Source: a virus. From it: a DNA stretch of 28,352 bases. The notes beneath the pieces were generated by a model. The model was not told the DNA's origin. It did no database searches and saw only the letters and a program-made list of their open reading frames with translations. Shown here one piece after another: positions 13,022 to 19,216 of this stretch (positions within the stretch are counted from its first letter, which is position 1; each line of letters starts with the position of its first letter). The position numbers and the translations under genes are program-made. Location of the stretch: the IMG/VR virus record IMGVR_UViG_3300009149_000208, positions 1-28,352 of that record; one strand, written 5' to 3'.

Positions 13022-14400
13022 ACAAAGAGGAAAAGAGACTAAGAGAATCTGCGCCGCGAGATGAGTTAGCAGTTATAATCCGTGAAGCCATTGCCAGCGT
13101 TGAAGCTAGTTTATCCTTAGAAGATGAAGGGTGGATAAATCTAAGTGCTCAGACTGGCGATGTTATTTCTTCCAGCGAAAGGATAACGAATCTACAATTA
13201 TCTCGTTTGTATGCTGTTAAAGACCCGTTGGGGAAGCAGGCTATACGATTATGGACTGATTATACCTTCGGAACGGGTATGACATGGAGCGCAGACGACA
13301 AAGGGGTGAAAAAGGTTCTTGATGGGTTCTGGGATTCCAAGTCCAATCAGAGCGTATTGTCGGCCAGGGGGCAAAGGAAGTCTTCCAATAAATTATTAAT
13401 AGATGGTGAGATATTCTTTGCTATTTTCTTAGGTGCGGATTCAGCTAAAATCAGATACATCGACCCGTTAGAAATCACGGAGATAATCACCGACCCGGAC
13501 GATAAAGAAGACGTGAAATTCTACAAGCGAGACTGGTCCGATGCGCAGGCCAAACCGCACACGGACTTTTACTGTAGTGTAACTAATATTAAAAATGAAT
13601 CAGCAAAAGATTCAGCCGGGGCGAATGTAACCAAGACACAAGATGCCCTGGTTTATCACGTTAATAATAGTGAAAGTCAGAGAGGCTATCCTTTATTACT
13701 ACCCGCCCTTGATTGGATTAAATATTATCGAAGATTTCTTGCTTCGAGAATAGCGGTTATGTTAGCCCTAGCAAGGTTCGCATTGAAGACGAAGGTCAAG
13801 GGTGGCCAGGTTGTAGTAGATGCCATTAAAGCTAAGACTCAGGGGCAGGCAATACCCGCCGGTTCTCAGCTAGTTGAAAATCTTGGCTCTGATACCACAA
13901 CCATCAAACAAGAATCGGGTGCCTCGGCTGCTTATCAAGATGGTAGGATGATTAAATTACAAGTCTGCGCTGCGGTAGGTATTCCAGAGCAGTATTTCGG
14001 TGATATATCCATCGGAAATTTAGCGACTGCGAAAACAGTTGAACTCCCAATGATGAAGATGTTTCAATCCTATCAGTCAACCTGGCAGGATACCTACAAG
14101 GATATAAACGAACTCATCCTGGAACACGCTGGCATTTCACCTGATAATTGGTATGTAGATATGGACTTCCCGGCAATAGCACCGGAGGATGTTCTTCAGG
14201 CAGCGACAGCGCTTACTCAGATTCTACAGGTAATGCCCGAACTTGCCTATGCCGATGATGTCAAGCAGATAGCACTTTTAACACTGGGGATAAACGACCC
14301 CCAGGAAGTATTGGATGCCTTGGGGAAACAAGAAGAAAGCGACCCCACTATAAAATTAACAAAAGCCTTGAAACAGTTTCGGGAGAGTCTAAAGACTTGA
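13018..14400 (+). CDS. portal protein
   Basis: A 460-residue protein, typical portal length. It overlaps terL by four bases (ATGA). Residues around 60-100 (SRLYAVKDPLGKQAIRLWTDYTFGTGMTW) and 140-165 (LLIDGEIFFAIFL...IRYIDPLEITEI) match SPP1/Gp6-type portals, with the helical stem/wing region near NYKDINELILEHAG in the second half and an acidic tail. Forms the dodecameric DNA channel at one prohead vertex. The promoter of the next gene overlaps its last codons. Confidence 0.9.
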   Translation: MNKEEKRLRESAPRDELAVIIREAIASVEASLSLEDEGWINLSAQTGDVISSSERITNLQLSRLYAVKDPLGKQAIRLWTDYTFGTGMTWSADDKGVKKVLDGFWDSKSNQSVLSARGQRKSSNKLLIDGEIFFAIFLGADSAKIRYIDPLEITEIITDPDDKEDVKFYKRDWSDAQAKPHTDFYCSVTNIKNESAKDSAGANVTKTQDALVYHVNNSESQRGYPLLLPALDWIKYYRRFLASRIAVMLALARFALKTKVKGGQVVVDAIKAKTQGQAIPAGSQLVENLGSDTTTIKQESGASAAYQDGRMIKLQVCAAVGIPEQYFGDISIGNLATAKTVELPMMKMFQSYQSTWQDTYKDINELILEHAGISPDNWYVDMDFPAIAPEDVLQAATALTQILQVMPELAYADDVKQIALLTLGINDPQEVLDALGKQEESDPTIKLTKALKQFRESLKT

Positions 14401-14425
14401 CACTTTGCTAATAAAGTGCTAGCAT
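14397..14425 (+). promoter_or_regulatory. promoter with palindromic operator, driving the RHH gene
   Basis: TTGACA (14397-14402), 17-base spacer ending TGC (extended -10), TAGCAT (14420-14425), then six bases to ATG 14432. The spacer holds the perfect dyad CACTTT-GCTAAT-AAAGTG (14401-14418), well placed for repression of this promoter by a dimeric regulator. Confidence 0.65.
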
Positions 14426-14431
14426 TGTAGT

Positions 14432-14566
14432 ATGAAAGTTATATATATCAGGATAGACCCCAAGGACAAGAATGCTTTAGAAATTAAGGCAAAGATGCTG
14501 GGGATGAAACTAACCACATACTGCAGGATGATTCTACTGAAGTCTTTACAAAAGGAGCAGAAATGA
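14432..14566 (+). CDS. 44-residue ribbon-helix-helix-like regulator
   Basis: Product begins MKVIYIRIDPKDKNALEIKA and continues KMLGMKLTTYCRMILLKSLQ. A short N-terminal strand with alternating hydrophobics followed by two helices is the Arc/MetJ/CopG (RHH) pattern; these dimers bind operator DNA by the strand. No SD is present: predicted transcription starts at or next to the ATG. The palindrome in its promoter is a plausible autoregulatory site (inference). Its stop overlaps the next ATG. Confidence 0.6.
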   Translation: MKVIYIRIDPKDKNALEIKAKMLGMKLTTYCRMILLKSLQKEQK

Positions 14567-14763
14567 GGTGTGAACTACGTTGTCCAAGGTGTGGCGGTAC
14601 TCCCACTTTCAAACTATACCCTATAAGACCACAGGGACTTGGATGGTTGCCGCATTGGCGTAGTAGGGATTGTGGCTCGTTGGTGTGTGCCTTAATTAAC
14701 TACTTGGGATACCCGATTAAAAGGACAATCTGTCTCGAAATGGTTGCAGCCGAAAAGGAGTAA
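14563..14763 (+). CDS. small zinc-ribbon protein
   Basis: A 66-residue protein, MRCELRCPRCGGTPTFKLYP...SRDCGSLVC. The RCPRCGG start and the later DCG/C give a four-cysteine zinc site. AAAGGAGCAGAA precedes ATG 14563. Unknown function; co-transcribed with the RHH gene. Confidence 0.6.
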   Translation: MRCELRCPRCGGTPTFKLYPIRPQGLGWLPHWRSRDCGSLVCALINYLGYPIKRTICLEMVAAEKE

Positions 14764-14767
14764 GTGA

Positions 14768-14950
14768 ATGGATATTGCGGTTATGGATTGTCGCAGATAT
14801 GGGAAGCAAAAGAGATACTATGTGCTTAGACAAGGTGCTAGCAATGACAGCTTTCTACCCGAACCACCACCAGCAAATTGGAGAGAGGTTAAACAAGAAG
14901 ATTTTGTTTCTGAATCCACAGAAGCATATTTGGAAAGGAGTAAATTATGA
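14768..14950 (+). CDS. hypothetical protein
   Basis: A 60-residue protein (MDIAVMDCRRYGKQKRYYVL...PANWREVKQEDF). AAGGAG lies seven bases before ATG 14768, which selects this frame over a competing ORF starting at 14775. Unrecognised. Confidence 0.55.
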   Translation: MDIAVMDCRRYGKQKRYYVLRQGASNDSFLPEPPPANWREVKQEDFVSESTEAYLERSKL

Positions 14951-15165
14951 AATGTCTTAAATGTGCAGGTAAAGGATTTATCGAACTTGAACACGGTCTT
15001 ATAACGGTGGAGTGTGCTGACTGTTGTGGAACAGGAGAAATACTAGATGTCATTAATAGCGGAACTGGACAGCCTGATAAATCTATTAGAAGCAAAAATA
15101 CCAGCAAACCCAAACAGTCCCGTAAACCAAAGATTAGAAAAGGGACTGCAAAAAGAGCTGACTAA
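14947..15165 (+). CDS. DnaJ-type zinc-knuckle protein with basic tail
   Basis: A 72-residue protein: MKCLKCAGKGFIELEHG...CADCCGTGEI, a pair of C-x2-C-x-G-x-G-like knuckles, followed by a Lys/Ser-rich tail (SKPKQSRKPKIRKGTAKRAD). AGGAG is seven bases upstream of ATG 14947. Its tail overlaps the first 119 bases of the MuF gene in another frame, so the true C-terminus could be functional or just permitted. Confidence 0.55.
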   Translation: MKCLKCAGKGFIELEHGLITVECADCCGTGEILDVINSGTGQPDKSIRSKNTSKPKQSRKPKIRKGTAKRAD

Positions 15166-16618
15166 ATATTTCAAAGCTCTTGAAGATGCCTTTCCCTACA
15201 GTGAAGTGGAAAGGCTTTATTATGCCTATGTGAAAGAGAGTCTGGGGGCTGAAACGGGGAATACTCTAGACCCATTATTAGCCACTTTTAGAACTACTTT
15301 ATTTCAACAGCTCAATAATCAGTTATTGGCAGTTTATCTTTCGGGGTCAGCCGAGATGGTAACTTGGGGTAAGACTAAGGCTGGTATCCCAATAGCTTAT
15401 GAGGGGCCGCCGATTGAGCAGGCTATAACCTGGGCGGATAAATACTGTGCTAAATTAGTAACTCAGATGGATGAGGAAACCAAACGGCGACTGGCAAAGG
15501 TTGTCAGTGATGGCATTAAGAATAAACGAGGTGTCCCCGGACTGTCTAGGGACATTAAGAAGCAATTTACTAATATGAGCAGGTATCGCAGCCAGATGAT
15601 AGCCCGGACAGAAACGGCAAATACCTTATCACAGGCAAGCCTTGATAATATGATGGATATGGGGATAGAGGGCAAGGAATGGGTTACTGGCGGTGAACCC
15701 TGCGAGATATGTGAGGGGAATGAGGCTGAAGGAGTTATCTCTGTAAATCAAGCCTTCTCTAGTGGACATATGAACCCACCAGCTCACCCAAACGCAGTAT
15801 TTGAGGGTTATGGATTCTTTCCATATGGCTCACTTCAGCAAATGCTTCGTTCTCGATATGACGGCCCCTCGATTTCGATTGAGGCTGAGCGATTTGACGA
15901 TAGATTCCAACTGGCGTCTGGGAATTCCGCATATATGTCCGATATCTCTCATAGAGACATTCTGAGAGAAAAGGAACTTGCATCTTTCAATTTGACTGCT
16001 GGAAATAGGAGTAGGGGCTTTATTACTATATTTCCTCAAAGGATACAACTCACCATTGGGCCTAATCACCCTGTGTTGACCAGACGTGGTTTTGTTGATG
16101 CACAATTCCTCAATGAAGGCGATGAGTTGCTTTATGACATTAGGAGTGAATTCACGGCAAGTGGTATTACCCCTGATTTCGAGCAAGTTCATTCTGTCGA
16201 GGGTGTATTTAAGTCTATAAGGTCTCTCGCGGACCACATAGGAATTCCCGCTGCCAAAAACTATTTCCACGGCGACGAGTCCTTCTGCTATGGTGAAATC
16301 CAAGTTGTAAGGCCCCAAGGGAACCTGTTGCCTATAAAGAATTCTGGCATCATCGAGCATTTGAGCAAATGCAACCTCACGGAAGCCTATGCCGATACTG
16401 AGCATGTGGCGAGTTGTGGTTCTTGCCAATTTCGTTTCAATAGTATCTTTCATTCCCCTCCGTGCTATATGTGCTGCTTCCGTATTAACTCTATTCATAA
16501 AACCTCCTTCAGTGGGTGGGCCTTCGATGCCTCTACCTCAACTGAATTATACAATATAGGCGGTGTGGTGGTCAAGAACTGTGTCTGTGCCTTAGCCCCC
16601 GCTAGATTAAATAAATAA
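15047..16618 (+). CDS. MuF-type minor head protein interrupted by an intein (Hint) domain
   Basis: A 523-codon frame. Residues 1-249 and 512-523 are a phage Mu gpF-like head morphogenesis protein: helical N-terminus, RSQMIARTETANTLSQASLDNM, EWVTGGEPCEICEGNEAEG (C219, C222), then PPAHPN. The normal MuF ending HPN-CxC is split: HPN (247-249) is followed by 262 foreign residues, then CVCALAPARLNK (512-523). The insert has Hint features, described in the intein entry. Splicing would give a 261-residue protein with HPNCVC restored. MuF proteins attach to the portal inside the prohead. CAGGAG is the SD for ATG 15047. An antisense gene lies within the intein part. Confidence 0.9.
   Translation: MSLIAELDSLINLLEAKIPANPNSPVNQRLEKGLQKELTKYFKALEDAFPYSEVERLYYAYVKESLGAETGNTLDPLLATFRTTLFQQLNNQLLAVYLSGSAEMVTWGKTKAGIPIAYEGPPIEQAITWADKYCAKLVTQMDEETKRRLAKVVSDGIKNKRGVPGLSRDIKKQFTNMSRYRSQMIARTETANTLSQASLDNMMDMGIEGKEWVTGGEPCEICEGNEAEGVISVNQAFSSGHMNPPAHPNAVFEGYGFFPYGSLQQMLRSRYDGPSISIEAERFDDRFQLASGNSAYMSDISHRDILREKELASFNLTAGNRSRGFITIFPQRIQLTIGPNHPVLTRRGFVDAQFLNEGDELLYDIRSEFTASGITPDFEQVHSVEGVFKSIRSLADHIGIPAAKNYFHGDESFCYGEIQVVRPQGNLLPIKNSGIIEHLSKCNLTEAYADTEHVASCGSCQFRFNSIFHSPPCYMCCFRINSIHKTSFSGWAFDASTSTELYNIGGVVVKNCVCALAPARLNK
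15830..16498 (-). CDS. antisense homing-endonuclease-like gene nested entirely inside the intein
   Basis: A 222-residue protein on the opposite strand, wholly within the intein DNA. Residues 56-110 (RQQVPLGPYNLDFTIAEG, then LVAVEI, RPYRLKYTLDRMNLLEIRG) follow the pattern of DUF559/Vsr-like PD-(D/E)XK nucleases: Asp67 in LDF, Glu78 in VEI, then a basic helix and a final L-E-I strand. Residues 139-155 (SGQHRVIRPNGE) and a helix-turn-helix-like SMRDIGHICGIPRRQLESIV (182-201) follow. AAGGAGG is four bases before ATG 16498 and TTGACC-18-TATAAT lies just upstream. Its codons are in register with the sense codons. Catalysis is inferred; the third residue of the ExK motif is not obvious. Confidence 0.8.
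   Translation of the reverse strand: MNRVNTEAAHIARRGMKDTIETKLARTTTRHMLSIGIGFREVAFAQMLDDARILYRQQVPLGPYNLDFTIAEGLVAVEIVFGSGNSYVVRERPYRLKYTLDRMNLLEIRGNTTCREFTPNVIKQLIAFIEELCINKTTSGQHRVIRPNGELYPLRKYSNKAPTPISSSQIERCKFLFSQNVSMRDIGHICGIPRRQLESIVKSLSLNRNRGAVISRTKHLLK
16503..16509 (-). promoter_or_regulatory. perfect SD of the antisense nuclease gene
   Basis: AAGGAGG on the minus strand (16509-16503), four bases before ATG 16498. On the plus strand the same bases are intein codons (Thr-Ser-Phe region just before FSGW), so a consensus SD is maintained inside a conserved protein block. Confidence 0.8.
16546..16575 (-). promoter_or_regulatory. antisense promoter embedded in the intein C-terminal splice block
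   Basis: Minus strand: -35 TTGACC (16575-16570), 18-base spacer, -10 TATAAT (16551-16546, perfect). Predicted transcript start near 16539, giving a leader of about 40 bases with the SD. On the sense strand these bases encode ELYNIGGVVVKN; the -35 box covers the VVK codons next to the splice junction. Confidence 0.65.
16592..16618 (+). repeat. direct repeat of the MuF gene 3' end (second copy 16853-16879)
   Basis: The last 27 bases of MuF (encoding LAPARLNK-stop) recur at 16853-16879 with 22 of 27 identical by my alignment; the second copy reads IAPTRLKR-stop. The gene 16633-16836 lies between the copies. Confidence 0.6.
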
Positions 16619-16632
16619 AAAAGGAGCAATAG

Positions 16633-16836
16633 ATGGTAAGAAAAGTGCGGGTAGAAAGATATAGTTTAACTCCAGAGGGATATAGAGTGGCACGGCACCT
16701 CCTATTTTTGAGCCATTTCCCTAAGTTTATCAAAATCTTCTTTGAGTGGTTTGATGACGCCAAATTGTTTATCTCCTGTGCGAAGGATGTTTATAGGGGA
16801 ATCTATAATGAATGGAAACAAGAACATTCAAAATGA
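16633..16836 (+). CDS. small basic hypothetical protein
   Basis: A 67-residue protein, MVRKVRVERYSLTPEGYRVARHLLFLSHFPKFIKIFFEWF..., basic and aromatic with a hydrophobic centre. AAAAGGAGCAATAG gives a good SD for ATG 16633. It lies between two copies of the MuF 3' end, so it was probably inserted there. Function unknown. Confidence 0.6.
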   Translation: MVRKVRVERYSLTPEGYRVARHLLFLSHFPKFIKIFFEWFDDAKLFISCAKDVYRGIYNEWKQEHSK

Positions 16837-16899
16837 GCAAGACCTAGAAGCAATAGCTCCCACTAGATTAAAAAGATAACAATTTCAGATGGCAATTTG

Positions 16900-16927
16900 A
16901 GCCCGTCTAAATGGCGGGCTTTTTATT
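16900..16927 (+). terminator. intrinsic terminator before the protease/scaffold gene
   Basis: AGCCCGTC (16900-16907), loop TAAAT, GGCGGGCT (16913-16920), eight pairs with one T-G wobble, then TTTTATT. It is followed by ACCCAAAATCAAGGAGG and the next start. The stem matches the 3' hairpin of the small RNA at 9591-9611. Confidence 0.8.
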
Positions 16928-16950
16928 ACCCAAAATCAAGGAGGTAAATT

Positions 16951-18645
16951 ATGCCGTATAAGACAGTAGATGAACTACCGGATAATATTAAATCACTGCC
17001 TGCCCATGCAAAGGAAATCTACATGAAAGCATTTAACTCAGCCTTTGAACAATATAAGGACAGAGGCGGCCAAAGGGAAGCCCTAGCCCATGCCACCGCT
17101 TGGGCTGCCGTCAAAAAGGTCTATAAGCAGGTAGACGATAAGTGGGTAGCCAAAGAAGCTAAGGAGGTAACTATGGCAAATACTGAGGAATTACAGTCTA
17201 CATATTCAGAGATTATACAGGAAGTTGGCAGACGAAATGCTAATTTAGATTCTGCTCGGATAAAGAAGATTGTGGCACTATGCCAAGAATTATTGTCATC
17301 CGAAGGAGAACCAGAGGAAGAGAAAACTAAGGAAGCCTTAAAAGAGGCTACTTCGATTCTAACTTGGCTTAAAGAACAGGAGAATATGAAGACCGAGGAC
17401 GGAGTGAAGTTTCCCGCTGCTGCTTTCGCTTATGCTCCAGACCCTGAAAAACCTTCGGAGTGGAAACTTAGAATTTGGGAAGACCCAACCAAGAAAGTAA
17501 CCCGCGCTCAGTTGGGACGGGCTGCCGCTGCTTTAAGTCCCGGTGGATTCAGGGGACAGAAAGTAGCCATACCCACCGCCGATTTGCCTGCTGTAAAAAG
17601 GAAAATAAGGGCTGAATATAGGAAATTGGATGTTGAAGACGAAGAGATACCGAGATGGGTAAAAGAGACGGAGACACGGGAATTGATAAAGAGCTTTACC
17701 CCTCTTACTGAAGCCAAGTTTGAAAAGGGTAGGGCGCAGGTAGTCGTTATTAAGGCTGGGTTCAATGCTACCGAAGATAGGTATTACCCAGCAGAAGTTT
17801 TGAAAAGAGATTACGGCATATTTGAAGGTATGAAGATGTATGCCGACCACCCCACGGAAGAAGAAGACAAAAATCGTCCCGAACGGTCGATTAGGGACTG
17901 GGTTGCCACGCTGTCTGAAGTTAAGTGTGATGATAACGGTGTTGTTACCGGTATTGCCGAGGTTATTGAGCCCTGGTTGATGCAGAAGCTAGCTTCACTG
18001 CGAGATAAAGATATGCTTTCAGAAATGGGCATATCCATCAATGCAGTGGGCAGTGCTTCAAAAGGCACCATCGATGGCAAAGAGACCTTAGTAATAGAGA
18101 AACTTGTAGCTGCCAGGTCAGTTGATTTTGTAACTGAACCTGGAGCCGGCGGAGTTGTCACATTCTACGAATCAGACAGAAACGATATTGACCTGATAGA
18201 ACTATCGACCCTAAAGGAGAAACGCCCTGATTTAGTTAAGGCCATAGAAGCTAGTGTCAGGGCAGAAATAACCAAGGAGGTTAAGAAACACATGGAAAGC
18301 GAAGAGAGAATCACCGAACTCGAAGGTCAGATAACAACTCTGACTACGGAGCGAGATGACCTCAAAATCAAGATGGAAGAAGCGGTAAAGGAGAAGGCAA
18401 AAGCCGAGGCACAAGCCGTCATAAAAGAGGCTGTAGATAAGGCCGAGTTGCCCGATGCTGCTAAAGAACGTCTTACGGAGAGGTTCAGGGATGCCGAGTC
18501 TGCTGACGGAATAGAAGAAGCGATAAAGTCCGAAGTTGACTATATTGCCAAACTATCCGAAAGCGGGAAAGTGAAGGGCTTGGGAGGTTCGAAACCTAAT
18601 CCCGAAAGGATAGGGAAGCTCTTAAGGAATCCTTCAAAAAACTAA
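16951..18645 (+). CDS. ChaB - prohead protease - scaffold fusion protein
   Basis: A 564-residue protein. Residues 1-70 are a ChaB-type domain (MPYKTVDELPDNIKSLPAHA, then AFNSAFEQYKDRGG...AHATAWAAVKKVY). Residues 75-220 form a helical linker and a FPAAAFAYAPDPEKPSEWKLRI...LSPGGFRG block seen in phage protease-type proteins. Residues 245-400 resemble a prohead maturation protease (GFNATEDRYYP, MYADHPTEEE with candidate His, GISINAVGSA with candidate Ser). Residues 440-490 are a coiled coil like scaffolds. It guides capsid assembly and then digests the scaffold. AAGGAGGTAAATT precedes the ATG. Two internal in-frame starts are listed separately. Confidence 0.8.
   Translation: MPYKTVDELPDNIKSLPAHAKEIYMKAFNSAFEQYKDRGGQREALAHATAWAAVKKVYKQVDDKWVAKEAKEVTMANTEELQSTYSEIIQEVGRRNANLDSARIKKIVALCQELLSSEGEPEEEKTKEALKEATSILTWLKEQENMKTEDGVKFPAAAFAYAPDPEKPSEWKLRIWEDPTKKVTRAQLGRAAAALSPGGFRGQKVAIPTADLPAVKRKIRAEYRKLDVEDEEIPRWVKETETRELIKSFTPLTEAKFEKGRAQVVVIKAGFNATEDRYYPAEVLKRDYGIFEGMKMYADHPTEEEDKNRPERSIRDWVATLSEVKCDDNGVVTGIAEVIEPWLMQKLASLRDKDMLSEMGISINAVGSASKGTIDGKETLVIEKLVAARSVDFVTEPGAGGVVTFYESDRNDIDLIELSTLKEKRPDLVKAIEASVRAEITKEVKKHMESEERITELEGQITTLTTERDDLKIKMEEAVKEKAKAEAQAVIKEAVDKAELPDAAKERLTERFRDAESADGIEEAIKSEVDYIAKLSESGKVKGLGGSKPNPERIGKLLRNPSKN
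17161..17175 (+). promoter_or_regulatory. internal SD and in-frame ATG after the ChaB domain
   Basis: AAGGAGGTAACT followed by ATG 17173 (codon 75, product MANTEELQ...). This is as good as any SD in the operon and would yield a 490-residue protease-scaffold without ChaB. Confidence 0.6.
18292..18645 (+). CDS. possible nested scaffold protein (internal start)
   Basis: ATG 18292 is in frame (codon 448) and is preceded by GGAGG at 18276-18280, 11 bases upstream. The product would be 117 residues: MESEERITELEGQITTLTTE followed by more coiled coil and a short C-terminal domain. Lambda encodes its Nu3 scaffold in the same way inside gene C. The long SD spacing makes use uncertain. Confidence 0.4.
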   Translation: MESEERITELEGQITTLTTERDDLKIKMEEAVKEKAKAEAQAVIKEAVDKAELPDAAKERLTERFRDAESADGIEEAIKSEVDYIAKLSESGKVKGLGGSKPNPERIGKLLRNPSKN

Positions 18646-18707
18646 ATCCAGGTTGGACGGATGCACAAGTAGAAACCGCCGTCACTGGGAGATAAGGGAG
18701 TTATATT

Positions 18708-19193
18708 ATGGCTGGTGGGCCGAGTCAGGGAACAGAAATAGCTGCCAACTACTACTACGACCCTAACCGTGAAGCAGGGGAGCAAGTCTCTTCTACTTTT
18801 GAAGGTCGGCACGTCTATGTACAAGAGATTGTACTCATTCATGCAGACCCTGGTGATGGTCTAGTAGATAAGGGGCAGCCCGTAGCCTTTTGGGATGGTG
18901 TAGGGATAGCTTTGAAATCTGCAACATCGACATCAGAGAATATTCCTATTGATACCGAAGGGATATGGAGGCTTTCAGTAGTTGCAGTATGGCCAATAAT
19001 GGTAGGGCAATCACTGTTTATAACTGCTGGTGGAGTGGTTACTGATAACCCGGCTTTTGCCTGGGCTGTAATAGGCTATTCCTTGCAAGCCATCACAGGA
19101 GCTGGGACTGAAATCATAGCAGTCAAGGTTCACTGGATGGGCGTGCCGTGGATTTGGTTCTGGTGGAATTGGTGGAATCAACCACCAACATAA
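18708..19193 (+). CDS. DUF2190-like capsid decoration protein
   Basis: A 161-residue beta-rich protein with GEQVSSTFEGRHVYVQEIVLIH, VDKGQPVAFWDGVGIALKSAT, IPIDTEGIWRLSV, VGQSLFITAGGVVT and a final TEIIAVKVHW, the successive strands of DUF2190 capsid stabilising proteins. The end is unusually Trp-rich (WIWFWWNWWNQPPT). It lies between scaffold and capsid genes and is paralogous to the next gene. Confidence 0.7.
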   Translation: MAGGPSQGTEIAANYYYDPNREAGEQVSSTFEGRHVYVQEIVLIHADPGDGLVDKGQPVAFWDGVGIALKSATSTSENIPIDTEGIWRLSVVAVWPIMVGQSLFITAGGVVTDNPAFAWAVIGYSLQAITGAGTEIIAVKVHWMGVPWIWFWWNWWNQPPT

Positions 19194-19216
19194 AAATAAA
19201 CTAGGAGGAAATTAAA

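Larger units (their letters stand above)
15794..16579 (+). mobile_element. intein (Hint domain), 262 residues, within the MuF gene
   Basis: Boundaries inferred from MuF conservation: insert starts at Ala250 (AVFEGYGFF) and ends ...GGVVVKN511 before Cys512. Block B-like TIGPNHPVLTRRGF then FLNEGDELLYD lies at 337-363. A linker with FHGD (407-410), which I associate with MuF-type phage inteins, follows. The C-terminal splicing block is TSFSGWAFDA...ELYNIGGVVVKN. Ala1 instead of Cys/Ser suggests direct attack by Cys+1 (class 2-like); the penultimate residue is Lys rather than His. No LAGLIDADG or HNH domain is present in the sense frame; the mobility nuclease seems to be encoded antisense. Confidence 0.85.

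Noticed and set aside
14775-14960. 61-codon ORF overlapping 14768-14950
   Set aside because: The competing frame has the correctly placed AAGGAG; this one has none and no motif.
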